From Cryptomeria japonica (Eukaryota; Streptophyta; Pinopsida; Cupressales; Cupressaceae), in assembly GCF_030272615.1 (NCBI RefSeq), contig NC_081413.1, positions 720,083,867-720,147,866 on the forward strand: DNA of 64,000 nt. Reading direction: 5' to 3'. A model generated the notes under the pieces. That model saw only the letters and a list, made by a program, of their open reading frames with translations, ran no database searches and was not told the origin of the DNA. This document shows positions 34,401-46,475 of the stretch, piece by piece. A program made the translations under genes and the position numbers. How positions within the stretch are numbered: the stretch's first letter is position 1; the number at the start of each line of letters is the position of its first letter.

Positions 34401-35736
34401 TTTAATATACTTTGCATCAATGAATTTTCAGATGACAGGAATACGTCAATCTGTGTATTATGTGTTTTGATTTCAGATTGTGCCTTCTTGTATCATGGAG
34501 ATTGAAACAATGCTTATGAACATGTTTACAGTCAGACCGATATGTGTGTATATCAAATCTGTTGTTTTGTTTGGAACCATTTATTGTCTTCAGCAAACTT
34601 GTTATGTCAGCGAACTTATTACTAAAACCTTGTACAAAGGAATGTTAGGGCATTGGTTATAAATGCTCTATCAATTGTCTTCTCCCTCTGTAAATGCTCT
34701 ATCAATTGTAATATTTTTAAAGGGAAAAAACTTCGATTTCTTGCAGTTGTTGTTGCATCCCGTCAAAACCCTACTTGCATTTCCAAAATATATGTCACGT
34801 CACCAAAAAACCATACTCACATTGCGAAAAAATTGTCAAATGGCATTAAAAATCTTAATATTCAGCACTTTTTGCTCTTTATATTCATTTAAGGTGAGTT
34901 TTTTGCAACTTTTTTGGAAAAAACCACAATTTTGGGGGAGTTTTTTGAGCACAAATCGGCACAATTTTTTCACTAAAATGCGGTGCTGATTTTTATTGTT
35001 ACTCACCATCCATTCAAACGCACGACTACTCGCAAGTTTGGTGAGCAATCGCAGGGCTTTTCAACCCTGCTAGCACCCATCTCATCCCCTTTTATTTAGA
35101 CATAATTCCAAGTGGATCTGCCTGCAACTAAAATGGAATGATGGGCAGTATGAAACTCCTCTTATCATACTAGTAAACAAGTGGCCCTATTGACTGAACA
35201 TTATTTTCAGTTTTTCTGTGACTAAGAAAATGGCCAATTTTCAAAGGTTAAGAGCAGAAAATGGACGAATAGTTCTGAAAGCACCTAAACAGTAAAAAAG
35301 TGAAATCTAAATTTTATGAAATATCCTAAATTATACTAAAGCTAGCATAGATTTGTTTCACACAGTACTATAGAGTAAAAGCATAATATACCAACCTTGC
35401 ACATCAATTTTCTTGCATCTTCTCCATCTGTATCTTGCAATTTTTTCTGCATTCCCAATGAAAGGAGTAGCAGAGGATATAGGCAAAATTTTGTTTCTTG
35501 GAACTGCAAAATCCATTTCCCTCCCCAATGTAATCATCCAAACTAACAGAAAAACAAGAGTTTCATATTGCATTTACCTTGCTTCCTTGTCTACAAATCA
35601 TCTCGAAGATAGAACTTTAAGCACCCTTTAAAGCCATATGGTCTACTTCTATGCAATCAAAGACAAGCAAAAAAGTCAAGTCAAAGTAAAATAACCTGAA
35701 AGAACTCCACATATGCATAGATTTACATAGTTTTCA
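34401..35736. other. no confirmed gene; possible minus-strand exon
   Basis: Mostly unassignable sequence. A minus-strand frame near 35370-35535 is bounded by an acceptor-like TTTTGCAG and a donor-like CAAG|GTTGGT, and reads NAEKIARYRWRRCKKID. This could be an exon, but the family is unknown and chance is not excluded. Confidence 0.25.
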
Positions 35737-37339
35737 GATTTAACCTATGTTACCGAAAATGTCCCATTTTGCCCTTGGTACAAGTTCAAACAGAAATAGG
35801 CTACCCAAGGCAATAAGGCCATGCCTAGGCATTCCCATCTGCACCCAATCACTTCCAATGCCCAAAAAAGACAAATAACATCAATTTTCATAGTTTGAAA
35901 GCACAAAAACTATCATTTCATTTTGTCATTTGAAGCTAGCTGTTTTTTTTCTGAAAGGGGGAGGATTGCAAATGTGTCAAACACAATATGTAGGGAACTA
36001 CAGGGAGAGCTAGCTTGTATGAAGAACTAATAGTCAAAGGTAAGTATTTTGCAAACTTCTTTCATGTTTTGAAGATTATCGAAGAATTATTTCAATTTTT
36101 CCCTAAAAACATTAAAAAATTAAAGAATTTTTTTATGAACATTTTTAATATTAATTTAAATTGTTTTTTGTTTTTATTATGTTTATATGTTTTTTTTATC
36201 GGTAATAATAGTATATTTTATTAACATTTAACAAAAAGTACATCATCAATTGAAAATAAAAGCAACATTAACCAGTCCTCCCTACTAACCGTAACAGATT
36301 TTTGTAGCATAATTCAATAACAAAAAACCATCTCCACCCGCCCAGCATAACCCTGACCCTACAGATGGATTCTTCCCACATAGCCCTAGGGCTTCAAAAA
36401 TCTATACGATAGCTGTTCTAAACATACAAGCAGCCCTACAGCCCATCTGCTTTAAAGAATAGTAGAGACACCATGAAGCAGTAAAAACAAAAACATATAA
36501 TTTTAGCAACCAAAAAATAACCAAGAGCCATGTTCTCATTCTTTCTTCACCCTTTTCAGAGACCTGTTCACCTAGTAGTCACTCAGCTCAAACCTCACCC
36601 ATTTTTTGCCCTTCAACTGCACACCAGAGACCTCGGCCTGTTCCCTTTCTTTCTCACAAAGAAAATCCTTGAGTGCTTCCTACCCTATATTGTCCTCCAT
36701 CTTCTGCTCCTCCCTATTCGACATCACAATCCAGAGAATGAAAGGTTGAAGAGGGGTCGTAATTCCCCAACTTGAATCCAATCGCCAACATTTGTTACAA
36801 ACCCTATCCCTAGTTCCACCATCGCCATCAGAGACCGTATCCCAAACAGCCATTCTTCCTTGACACACATCATCATCACCCACTCTATCTCTTCCTTCTC
36901 TCCAAACTCCAACCCCACGCCAATACCATGAAAACAATATCGAAATTGGTTCGCTATCTGTGTTCCGCATTGATGAATTCTTCACCCAACAGAATGTCAA
37001 TGATCTACATGAAGATGGGCTCATCAAAATTAAAAAAGACAAGCATCCTCTTCTCCATTACAATCCCCATAAAGGCTAATTGTTGTTTAGTAGTCATGAG
37101 AGAAAATTCGCTTCCACAAATACTCCTTTCTATCTCCACCTCAATGCACACTATGTCAAGAAACCACCTCTTTTGTCTGATTTAAAAGCTACCAACCTGC
37201 CATAATAAATTCCCTATTCGAAACATCATACCAAACCACCTTTGGCGGTATACGGTCCACCTCACAAACCCAGGCACACATTTTGGAGATCCTCCCAGAT
37301 ATCACAAGCCTACTCATCATTAATCAACAAGGCCAACTT

Positions 37340-37812
37340 TGACAACGTGTCAACTACGTCATTGCCCTCTCGTCTCAAATTTGAGACTTTAAATTCTAGA
37401 AAGGAGTTTAGAAAAAAATTTAATAATCTTGATATATTTGTTCAATTTCCACAATGGAGCTTCACCTTTAATGATAAACAATAATAATTAATGAATCTCT
37501 CTCAAGGTGGAGTCGATTAACCTCTAATTGTTTTGCCTTTTTGATTGCTAAAAATGCAGCATGGGCCTCTGCTTCATTATTAGTCCCATTTGGTAGTCTT
37601 TTTGCCACGAATGCCACCATATCACCATTTGAATCCCTTGCCATAAACCCAACTCCCAATGGTCCAAGATTCCCCTTCAAAGCACCATCAAAATTGACTT
37701 TAACCCATCCCTCATTAGGCTTGTTCCACACCACCTCCGCAATACTACTCAGAGTCGGATCAACCCGAGAAGGCCCATGAACAGGCCAATATTTAATGAG
37801 AGGCCAATTCAA
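37340..37812 (-). pseudogene. LINE ORF2 RNase H domain
   Basis: Reads WVKVNFDGALKGN, then NNEAEAHAAFLAI, LERDSL and, after a frame change, REGNDVVDTLSKLAL. These are the DG, E, D and late DxxA-like blocks of the plant RNase H found at the C-terminus of L1-type LINEs. A stop after IIIVYH and a shift interrupt it. Confidence 0.88.
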
Positions 37813-37977
37813 ATGAATAAAGCTATCCTCCTTGTTGAAGTTGACTCTAAAAGGATCAATCTAAGACACAGCAACACTAACTAGTTTAGATTTTGCAAAC
37901 TTGATCCTACCAAATACTCAACAAACACGCTCCACTTTCTCCTAAAAAGTCCTCTTGTTTCTTTCCTTCCATATCTC

Positions 37978-38530
37978 CTAGATCATTGTTGAGGGACATA
38001 TTGACCATATACAAGAGAAAATAAATTTCTTACCAAACGAAGGCCAACTTTGAAAGAGCTCCTTCATAGTAGCAAGAAAGGGGAGGTTCCAACCAAGCTT
38101 CCCTATAACAAACCTCCAACAGCTATTAGCAAAATCACATGGCAATAAGAAATGATCTAAAGTTTCAACATTTTCATTGCATAACATACATTTAAAGGGC
38201 CCCCAAAAACCAATTTTTTGAGGTCTCTCCCCTTAAAGTATTCTACCTTGCAAAGCTAACCACGAAAATGAACCAGCCTTTAGTAGGCATTTATTATTCC
38301 AGCACAGTTTGTATGGCCAGTGGTCCTCAACTATCGCAGCTTCAAGCAAATTATACCCAATTTTGACTAAATATTTTCCTTCTTTTGCCCCACACCAAAT
38401 CACCTCATCATTTTCCCCTATAAGCATAACTTTCCGAACTGAGAAGATATGAAGCAGCAATCTATCCTCATCAGCATCCAGCCCTAACTCCCTAGTAGAC
38501 TTCCATTGCCACTCCTCTCATCCATCAATC
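37978..38530 (-). pseudogene. LINE ORF2 zf-RVT-like region
   Basis: Frames contain CNENVETLDHFLLPCDFANSCW (the CxxExExxxHxxxxC-type knuckle of zf-RVT) and upstream FSWLALQGRIL. This is the standard linker between RT and RNase H in plant LINEs. Several frames are needed, so it is broken. Confidence 0.8.
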
Positions 38531-39040
38531 CGTCTTTTAATCATATAATTCACCACCTTCTGCCCCCACATGTCCTTAGTCTTTTGTTTAATATTGTTAA
38601 TACCACTCATCCCCCCCCCCCCCAAAGCCAGAAAACCTTCCCGTGAGTTCCCAAAAATTGGCTTTCTTCCCATCACTAATCAGCCAAGTAATATGATCAG
38701 TAATAGCATGGCAGTAGGACATCATAAAGTTCCATATTGCAGAGCCCCAAGGCGGGTCCAATATGGTAAGTATTCTCCCTCTATCCCAATGATCCAAATA
38801 TTTTGCAGCCAAAATTTGCACCCACGTCTACTCCAGGTTACAATACATATTCCATATAAGCTTTGCTCCCCTGGCCTCATTCATAAGTTGCCAATTTCTC
38901 AACCCAGCCCCACCCACAAACTTTGGTTTTTAAATTCCATCCTAGGCAAGTAGTGGGATTTTGTCCTATTCATGGCTCCCATTCCAAAAGAACTTGCGCA
39001 TCTTATGCTCAATCACCATGATAACTTTGCTTGGAATTCA

Positions 39041-40120
39041 TCAACACATCATTGAAAAAATAGCCGAAATAATAAATTTCAGCATAGACATATAATCAAC
39101 CAAAGTTAACCATTTGCTCTTCCATCCGTCCATTCTCTCCAAACAACAATCAACCAAATTTTGCCATAAATTAGACCTGCATGCCCCTCCAAACGAGGGC
39201 ATTCTCAAGAACATACCCAAGAGAGTATTCAATTTAATCCCCAATATCTTGGATATTTTCTTTTTGTTTATCAATTTGAGTGTTGAAGAAGAAAATTACA
39301 GACTTCTTCCAGTTAAAGCATTGGCTAAAGCTTCACTGTAAAGTTCAAGGGTGGCCTTCATACATCTAACCTCCCTAAAGGAGGCCTCACCCATCAAAAG
39401 AGTATCATCTACAAACTGGAGATGCGCGGTTGAATCAACCCCTCTATCAATCTTGACTCCTTTCCACAACCCCTCCCTCTGTTTCTTAGAAATAAGTCTA
39501 CCCAAAGCCTCCGCCATAACAATGAATAGAAAGGGTGAGAGGGGGTCACCTTGCCTAAGCCCTTTGGAAGTTTGGAAAAAACCTTGCAAGCTCCCATTAA
39601 CCAAAACCGAAACTCTTAGAATCAATACAGCTACGGATCTAAGCCCCCAACCATTGCAAAATCCAAACCGCTCCAGAACCTTCAAAAGGAAGTTTTTGTT
39701 CACTTGATCATACGCTTTATGAATGTCAAGCTTCACAAATATTCTATCACTACCCGCCAACATTATTGAGTGAATAGCTTCATGAGCTATAATGATACCT
39801 TCAACAATAGATCTATTAGGGGTGAAACCACCATGTTCTTCAAAGATAATAACATTCAAAGTCTTTTTCAATGTATCAACCATAACTTTGGAAATGATTT
39901 TATAAATCGTATTACAAAGAGAAATGGGTTTGAGATCCTCGAAAGATTGCACATATTCTTTTTTATTCCTCAACCACCCCCCAAATATCAAGCTTGAGCA
40001 CATCCCAAAATTTTTGAGAAAATAATGCTAGAAAACGATCGGCACCTGGGGCTTTCTCCCCACCTAAAGAAAAGAGAGCAACTTTAACCTCCTCCAATTG
40101 AACAGGTGCTTGTAACATTG
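39041..40120 (-). pseudogene. LINE ORF2 reverse transcriptase
   Basis: RT blocks in order: KPISLCNTIYKIISK; HGGFTPNRSIVEG; FVKLDIHKAYDQVN; GLRQGDPLSPFLF; and the active-site box QFVDDTLLMG (YxDD variant). The thumb follows after a frameshift (KILGIKLNTLLGM). The 40003-39296 block is uninterrupted for 235 codons. The non-LTR RVT_1 family is unmistakable. Confidence 0.93.
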
Positions 40121-40899
40121 AATCTTGATCTTTAGAGATCAGTTTTGGGATAACATTGAGAATCTCCCTGTGAGCCTCCTCATTGTCAACAACATCACTT
40201 GCTAAAAAATTCTTATAGAAAATATTGCCTCCTTGTCGATGTCTTCAAGATCATTCAACAATTGACCCCCACTATCTTTAATCGAAAAGATTTTGTTTAG
40301 GAATCTTCTAGCTTTAACTGAGTTATGAAAGAACCTCATGTTGTGGTCACCTTCTTTGAGCCAACATTCTCTTGATTTCTGCTTCCAAAATACTTCCTCA
40401 CACACGAGAATTTTCAAATATTGGGAATTCAAAAGTTCCTCTTCTAGAAAATCCTCATCAACAATACCATTTGTATAACTTTGTTATGAAGCTTTTCCAA
40501 CTTTTGCTCGAGAAGCATTTTTTCAACAAAAATATCCTTAAAGTGAACCCTATTCCATTCTTTCAAATTCGCTTTGATATGCTACAAGTTTTTGGAAAAA
40601 ATGAAAGTCTTGTTCCCACATCTAACCAGTGCATTTTGCCACCATTGAGCGATCAACTCCCGATACCCTTATGCTCTCAACCACATTTTTTCAAATTTCA
40701 ACAGGCACCGCAACAGGATAGAATCATGCTGCAAGACCAAATATACCGAGTAATGATCTGAACTAAATTTAGGATACAAGCCTCACAAACAACTGGTTTC
40801 TCCATCCAATCCCTTGCCAAAAAGAAGCGAACCAACTTTTCCGCAATATTCAAGAAGCCCTCTCTCCGATTTATCCATGTAAATTCACCATTCTTGAAC

Positions 40900-41427
40900 T
40901 AAACTTCTGATAAACCATTCCTTGTGACAAAGCTTTAAAAATCCACTTGCACTGTCCCAAAAAAACTTCTTCCACCTTTCTTGTCTACTACCACCAAGGT
41001 TGCATTAAAGTCACCACCAAGAATAAGCACCTTGTTATTGAGATTATGCATGCTATAGAAGTTGTTGCACAAACTCTCTTTTAAGACTCTAGCTGATTGG
41101 ACCATAGACATTAATAAGATAGATTTCCCCATACACAACAAATGAATTAAGCCTAACCATCTACCAATACCCACCATGCTACACCATCTCACCTGAGGCT
41201 AAACTCGATTTCCAAATAAGACCCAGACCCCCAAAAGCACCATCTGAATCCACAAAAGCCCCTTCCCAGACCTTTAAGCTTCTAATAAAATTTAAGCCTT
41301 CATCCTTGTTCAACTTGATTTTCTAAAGCAACACCACATCTAGTCACAATTGATCAAAACACTGCTTAATCAGTTGCCTCTTGTCAGAGGCATTGCAGCC
41401 CCTAACATTCCATGATAATATTTTCAT
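40900..41427 (-). pseudogene. LINE ORF2 start and endonuclease
   Basis: ATG at 41427 begins MKILSWNVRGCNASDKRQL, the N-terminal block of L1-type apurinic-like endonucleases. Later blocks are GEIYLINVYGP and LILGGDFNATL, which carry catalytic residues. Stops, including one soon after the start, make it a pseudogene. Confidence 0.88.
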
Positions 41428-41579
41428 GGCTGCCGAGGAAAGGCATAGCCTTTCCCCAATCTAAGCATATTGTCCTTTGGCACTACCAGCAAGTTCTAAC
41501 TTTGCCTTAATAGTCTTGGGACCCCTAGATTTCTTCTCACCATTTTTAATTTCAGCAGTAAAGGATTTCTTCTGACCTA

Positions 41580-42189
41580 GAGATTATTTCTCCAATATAC
41601 CCTCAGAAGCATCAAGTCCCAACAGATCCTCATCTTCAACATTTGGGTGGGTTTCCCTTGCTCCACACACATTGATAGGAGAGCCTTCATCATCCTCTAT
41701 CGTCAAGCCATTGAAAATTTGTTCTCTTATAGGGGCCTTCTGAATATCTTTAAACAAATGGTCGTCATTATCCATCTCAAAACAAGTAGCTTCTTCCTCA
41801 CCATTTTCATTCCTTAAGTCCTTTTTTTGATTGTCATCAAAGCCATACTCTACACTATTTTTGAGAGGGGTCACTAGCTAGAACTCCCCTTCCATGTCAC
41901 CCATTTCCTAGGAATCTATAACATCCTCTGATCCCAGATTCGCCCCATGCACCCTGTCCTCCAGCAAATGTTTTTCAGAGTTCGCACCAAGGAAATTGCC
42001 CAAAGCATCCCTCTCCTCAAAACAATTTGGGCTCAACCCCAAGCAAACAGTGTCTTCATCCAAAGCACACCCATTATCTTGACATTCGGCCCCCCTTTTT
42101 GGAGATGTCAATCCCCACACGATCGACATCGAAAGAAGTCAACTCCCTGCCTTTATCCACCATAGAAGGTTGTTGTAAACTTTGGTTTG
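41580..42189 (-). pseudogene. LINE ORF1 C-terminal region
   Basis: Acidic, low-conservation frames (for example SPINVCGARETHPNVEDEDL) directly upstream of ORF2. They connect in frame across the family-B insertion to the zinc-knuckle part at 45847-46436. This is the expected hydrophilic tail of plant LINE ORF1. Confidence 0.65.
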
Positions 42190-42429
42190 GTACCTATTGT
42201 GACCTATTTCACACATCGCCCCATTGCAAATTGGGACCCCCAGTTGTTTGCTTTTTTTAGGGTTTTGTCTTAGCATTGCAATTTCATAAGTCTCTATTTT
42301 GGAGAGTTTGAGTTAGAGTTTTCTAGGAGTCATCCGAGCCAAATAGAGAAATCATGCCACAATCAATGTCTGAACATCACCAAAGCACTTAGAAGGCCCA
42401 AAGGATGAAAATCGCAATTGCTTTGGGTC

Positions 42430-42612
42430 AATTCTGATGCCTTTCTATTTTTTAGGAATTCTGCTTTTTGCTTTTTTTTGTTTTTTGTTTTTTGCTTTTT
42501 TGTTTTTTGGCACTTTGGGACCAATTTGAGAAGCAGCTTTTTGGCTTGCTTTTTGCTTTTTGGCTTTTTGGCTTTTTTGCTTTTTTTGCTTTTTCTGCTT
42601 TTTTGAAAGTAG
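42430..42612. repeat. GCTTTTTTG low-complexity tract
   Basis: T-rich run with repeated GCTTTTT/GTTTTTT words. It produces meaningless Phe-rich or Lys-rich open frames on either strand. Confidence 0.85.
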
Positions 42613-42794
42613 ACCTAGGATTGGGTCCCACAGGTCATGGTGACAGTGTTCATGTCTTAAAATCAAAAATTTATGTCTCCAAATGTAAAAAGCAGGGAAG
42701 AATCTCCAAGCAAGAGTTTGTTCCAAATGTTCCAAAAAGTCTATCAAGTGTCTGCACCAAGGGCGTGATCATAGAAGAATGGCTTATCAAGATG

Positions 42795-43290
42795 AAGTCC
42801 TCCCACCTTATGGCTGGACATGTATGAAGTCCGCCCCATCCAAGATGAACACAAAATCCGCCATGCCTAAGGCAAGGTCAAGTCCGCCAAGGCAAAGAGA
42901 AGATGGCTAACCACCGCCCAACACTTGGAAGAGGATGGCATGAAGAAGTTGAAGTCCACCACAAAGCGGCAAGCAAAACATGAAGTCCGCCTAGTACAAG
43001 GGAAGGATGTCCAAGGCATAGCAAAGTACGACCTAGGTATAAATGGAAAATGTCCAAGGTGTTATGAAGCCTGCCTAGGAAGTATGTGAAGATAGCAAGA
43101 CAAGGTGAAGTTCGCCAAGGGAAGTAGAAAAACAATGTTCAAATGAAGTTTGCCATGCCACCAATGGCAAATGGCTTGGAAAATAAGAAGTTCGCCTAGA
43201 ACAAATTGGCAAAATAATGTGCCAAGTCCACCAAAACATGGGAAAGTATTTCAAGCACATGGATAAATTCGCCATAGATAAAGTTCTGGA
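42795..43290 (+). repeat. degenerate AAGTCCGCC motif array
   Basis: The 9-mer AAGTCCGCC and variants (AAGTTCGCC, AAGTCCACC, AAGTTTGCC) recur about a dozen times at roughly 30-50 bp intervals, with purine-rich linkers. They are probably remnants of a diverged tandem repeat in the LTR. Confidence 0.65.
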
Positions 43291-44038
43291 AAAGTTGGAG
43301 AAATTTTCGAAAGTCCAACACTTGGAAAAAAATTTGAAAACTCAACAATTAGAATTATTTTAGAAAAATAATTCTAACACAGAAGAATTTTGGAATTCGA
43401 GAGAAGAATCTAGAAGGTTCTATGCCAACTCGCTTAAACGAGAAGATTGAGTTTCCATTTTGGAAGAAATAAAACAAGTCCCAATTCGATGAACCCAAGG
43501 AAAATACAAAAAAAAAATGAAAAAAATAATAAAACATGAAATTCCTAAAAATTGGACTCCTCCAACTCTATATCTATTCAACTTGTCCCTTTCAAAATCA
43601 TTATCAGGTTTGAAGATTGGAGTTCGATTGTGAAGAGGTTTTCTCTCTCTCTCAATGTTATGAAAGATTGAGTTTTGAAGAGGAATTCTTGAGGAAAGAA
43701 TAAATTTTCTAAGTGAAGGACAAAGACTAGAGTGCTTTTTCTGAGTTTAAGACAGAATTTTCAGAGTTGAAGGCATATTTTCGCCAAAATCGGTCAAAAG
43801 TAAATTCCAAAAGTTCAAAAATCCAAAATTTTAACTGATTCCTTTCATTCTTCTTTTGTCTTGATCATTTTTTCACTTATTTACTGAGTATTTAGCTCAA
43901 ATTCATCCATTTTTCAGTCTGATTTTTGGCAGGCTGAAAGTGAAATTTTCAAGTAAATCGTCCAAAATCAGAGTTAACTTTAAACTTCACGAAAAGTAAT
44001 GTTGAATTTTTCATGTTTGTTGCAGGTTGATGACAACC

Positions 44039-44340
44039 AGAGGAGGACCTTTGAGGAAAGCTTATTAGATGAAGTTTGCCAGTAAAGGGTTGCAGCTGGA
44101 ATCAAAAATCAATTCCAAATGGAAAAATGCCACAGACACCAACCTCGGGGATGTAGACTTCAAAGATTTCAAATAGAGAAAGTATGGGCTAGATAGATTT
44201 TTGCCAACACCTATTGCTCGCCGGATGATGAGAAATGGCATCGTCCAAGTGGCTGGATTTCCACCAGCTATGGAATGTGCAGAAGTTATGGTTGAATGTA
44301 ATCAGGAAGGAATTTTCTTTGCCATCATTAGACCAGTCTT
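44039..44340 (+). pseudogene. degenerate ORF in family-B LTR
   Basis: A frame with scattered stops reads KGLQLESKINSKWKNATDT, then LDRFLPTPIARRMMRNG and VAGFPPAMECAEVMVEC before entering the 159-bp repeats. The protein family is unknown. Like the minus-strand ORF at 18933-20093, it lies upstream of the LTR's TATA-like box. Confidence 0.35.
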
Positions 44341-44850
44341 GAAGCAGAATTTGACCAAGGCATTGGATTTCTTCATCAGGAAAAACCTCCATCTCTTCTA
44401 CTTTAGAACTGGTCCAGTGATGGCAAAGAACCTCCATCTCCTCGAAGAATCTCAAACTCGGAACTCAGGAATTTTCTTTGCCATCATTAGACCAGTCTTG
44501 AAGCAAAATTTGACCAAGGCATTGGATTTCTTCATCAGGAAAAACCTCCATCTCTTCTAATTTAGGACTGGTCCAATGATGGCAAAGAACCTCCATCTCC
44601 TTGAAGAATCTCAAACTCGGAACTCAGGAATTTTCTTTGCCATCATTAGACCAGTCTTGAAGCAGAATTTGACCAAGGCATCGGATTTCTTCATCAGGAA
44701 AACCTCCATCTCTTCTGCTTTAGGACTGGTCCAGTGATGGCAAAGAACCTCCATCTCCTCGAAGAATCTCAAACTCGGAACTCAAGAAATTTCTTTGCCA
44801 TCACTAGACCAATCCTGAAGCAGAATTTGACAAGGGCATCAAATTTCTTG
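44309..44850 (+). repeat. 159-bp tandem repeat with internal hairpin
   Basis: Three full copies (start points 44309, 44468, 44627) and a partial fourth (44785). Each unit has inverted arms: CTTTGCCATCATTAGACCAG near its start and a near-complement CTGGTCCAGTGATGGCAAAG about 80 bp later. The unit is 53 codons, so the first copies keep one open frame. Confidence 0.92.
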
Positions 44851-45841
44851 TCCGTCCAGGATGCCTTCCTAGGAGATAGCTCTTCACGCCACTTGTCTAG
44901 CATACATTTGTCTCTGGTTTTATTTTGGGAAACTCTATCTAGGGTTGTGTTGTCTTAATCTTAGTTGTTGATCTTAGATCGATCTCGACCCTTCATTTGT
45001 TTTCAGAAACTCTAATATAAACTCTCATTCTCTCATTTCAGTGTTGTAGAGAGATTTATGAAATTGTTGCTTAGAGCTATCTTGATAATATAAGTTCATT
45101 CCCAGCTTGCTTTGAAATCTTATTGTTATCACGTGGTTGCATGGTTGCATATCTTTCTTCAACATAGAATAGTTTTGTTTAGAGTAAATTTGCTTTCAAA
45201 GTTGTTAAATGAATGAAGGATTTGATAGTGCGGATTGGTGAAACTTTTGCTCATACTTTCTTTGAATAGATGATTTTTATTCAATGTGTAAAGTTAGCTT
45301 GAGCTTATACCGTGGATGCTTAACTTCTACTTTGGGTGAATATTGTTCGTTGGATGGTATCATTCGTAGTCTGAAAATTTCAAGCACAACCTTAGAAGAT
45401 TGCACCTACTTTGTCTAGTTGTCCGTAGTGTGGCGAAACAAAGTATCGTTGATTGGTTTCATCTAATCTTTACCGTCTCCCAAGTTCTTAGGAGTGGTAT
45501 AGTCGTATAGAACTTCTAAATCCCTATCCTTTTATCCCATTTTTTTTTAAGTCCAAAATGGAAAATCAAAAAAAAAAAAGCATTCATTGTTATATTCATC
45601 AAAGTCCTAATTTGTGATCAATATTAGTTGAGAGTAAGTCCCCCTTGTATTTCAACATACATTACCAAGGAAGCTATCCAACATAAAGTCGCTCGTTCGC
45701 ACATATAAACCTTGGAGTCGTTGTGTGGTCTTTCTTTGCAATCTTGGCACATGTAGTGATTTTGTTCAAGAGAGGATAGGGTGTCGGGTGTCTTTGGCAT
45801 TTTATTCTAATGTTCAGTGAATGATAAAACATACACCAACA

Positions 45842-46475
45842 AAACCCTATTAGCATTGTTTGGTTCCATACCCAGCAGATCTGAGGGGGACTCCCCTTTC
45901 TCATCAACTGTTGAACCCACAAAATTCTGATGCTTCTCAAGTACTTTATCCAAATCATGAAGTTTGTTCATAAGATAGTCTTGTTCTGTATCTTTATCTT
46001 TTTTATTGCTCACACAGTCTTTTGCTGAATGGCCAGCTTCCTTACAGATTTTACAATTCTCCACAATCTCTTCAACCTCAATCTGTTGCCACCACATCCC
46101 TTCAGCAAAACTGAACTCAATAGCTTTAGGGAGTGGTGGATGGGATTTCCACTGGATGCAAATTCTAGCATACATGCTAAAATCTTTCTTTTCCACCACC
46201 TCATCCGCCTTCAAGAACTTGCCAATACCATTCCCAATGGTTTTTAGGGTTTCCAAGTTCCAATATTCATGCAGTAGGTTATACAATCGAACCAAAAGCA
46301 ATATTTCTTCAATGGTCGCCCAAACTAGATCAAAGTTTGAGCACCAGTCCTTAATATAGAAACCCATACCACCCATTAAAAAAGGACCATTGTTGAGAAT
46401 CCATTGTTTTTCTCTAGCTGATTCGCAAGTGACCATATAGAACCATTGAAAAAGGTTTTCAATCCAAAATTCTTT
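45842..46475 (-). pseudogene. LINE ORF1 core: DUF4283 and zinc knuckle
   Basis: The frame from about 46436 reads REKQWILNNGPFLMGG, LEYWN-like LHEYWNLETLKTIGNGIGKF and ARICIQW, which is the DUF4283 domain. It is followed by CKICKEAGHSAKDC, a CCHC knuckle (zf-CCHC_4). ORF1 of plant L1-type LINEs is a nucleic-acid chaperone that coats LINE RNA. LTR insertions cut it on both sides. Confidence 0.88.

Larger units (their letters stand above)
42195..45841 (+). mobile_element. family-B long LTR inside LINE ORF1
   Basis: Begins TATTGTGACC (TG mutated to TA) and ends ACACCAACA. Flanks GTACC (42190-42194) and AAACC (45842-45846) are a degenerate TSD. Excising the insert plus one copy restores the ORF1 frame. 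It shares both ends and 3' blocks with the element at 17889-23967. A TATA-like ATATAAAC lies near 45012. No primer-binding site, PPT or second LTR was seen, so it is a solo LTR of about 3.65 kb unless the family is built differently. It holds repeats and a degenerate ORF. Confidence 0.75.

Noticed and set aside
35745-35890. Terminus shared with the right end at 52259 instead of 54548
   Set aside because: The 8-bp flank beyond 52259 (GTTAGGAC) does not match GATTTAAC, while that beyond 54548 (GATTTAAT) does.
42445-42747. Lys/Gln-rich minus-strand ORF and its Phe-rich plus-strand counterpart
   Set aside because: Both are translations of a GCTTTTTTG low-complexity tract.
42198-45845. Family-B LTR boundaries with TSD CCTAT
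   Set aside because: This leaves a non-canonical 3' end and shifts the LINE ORF1 frame; boundaries 42195-45841 match the other family-B copy and keep the frame.
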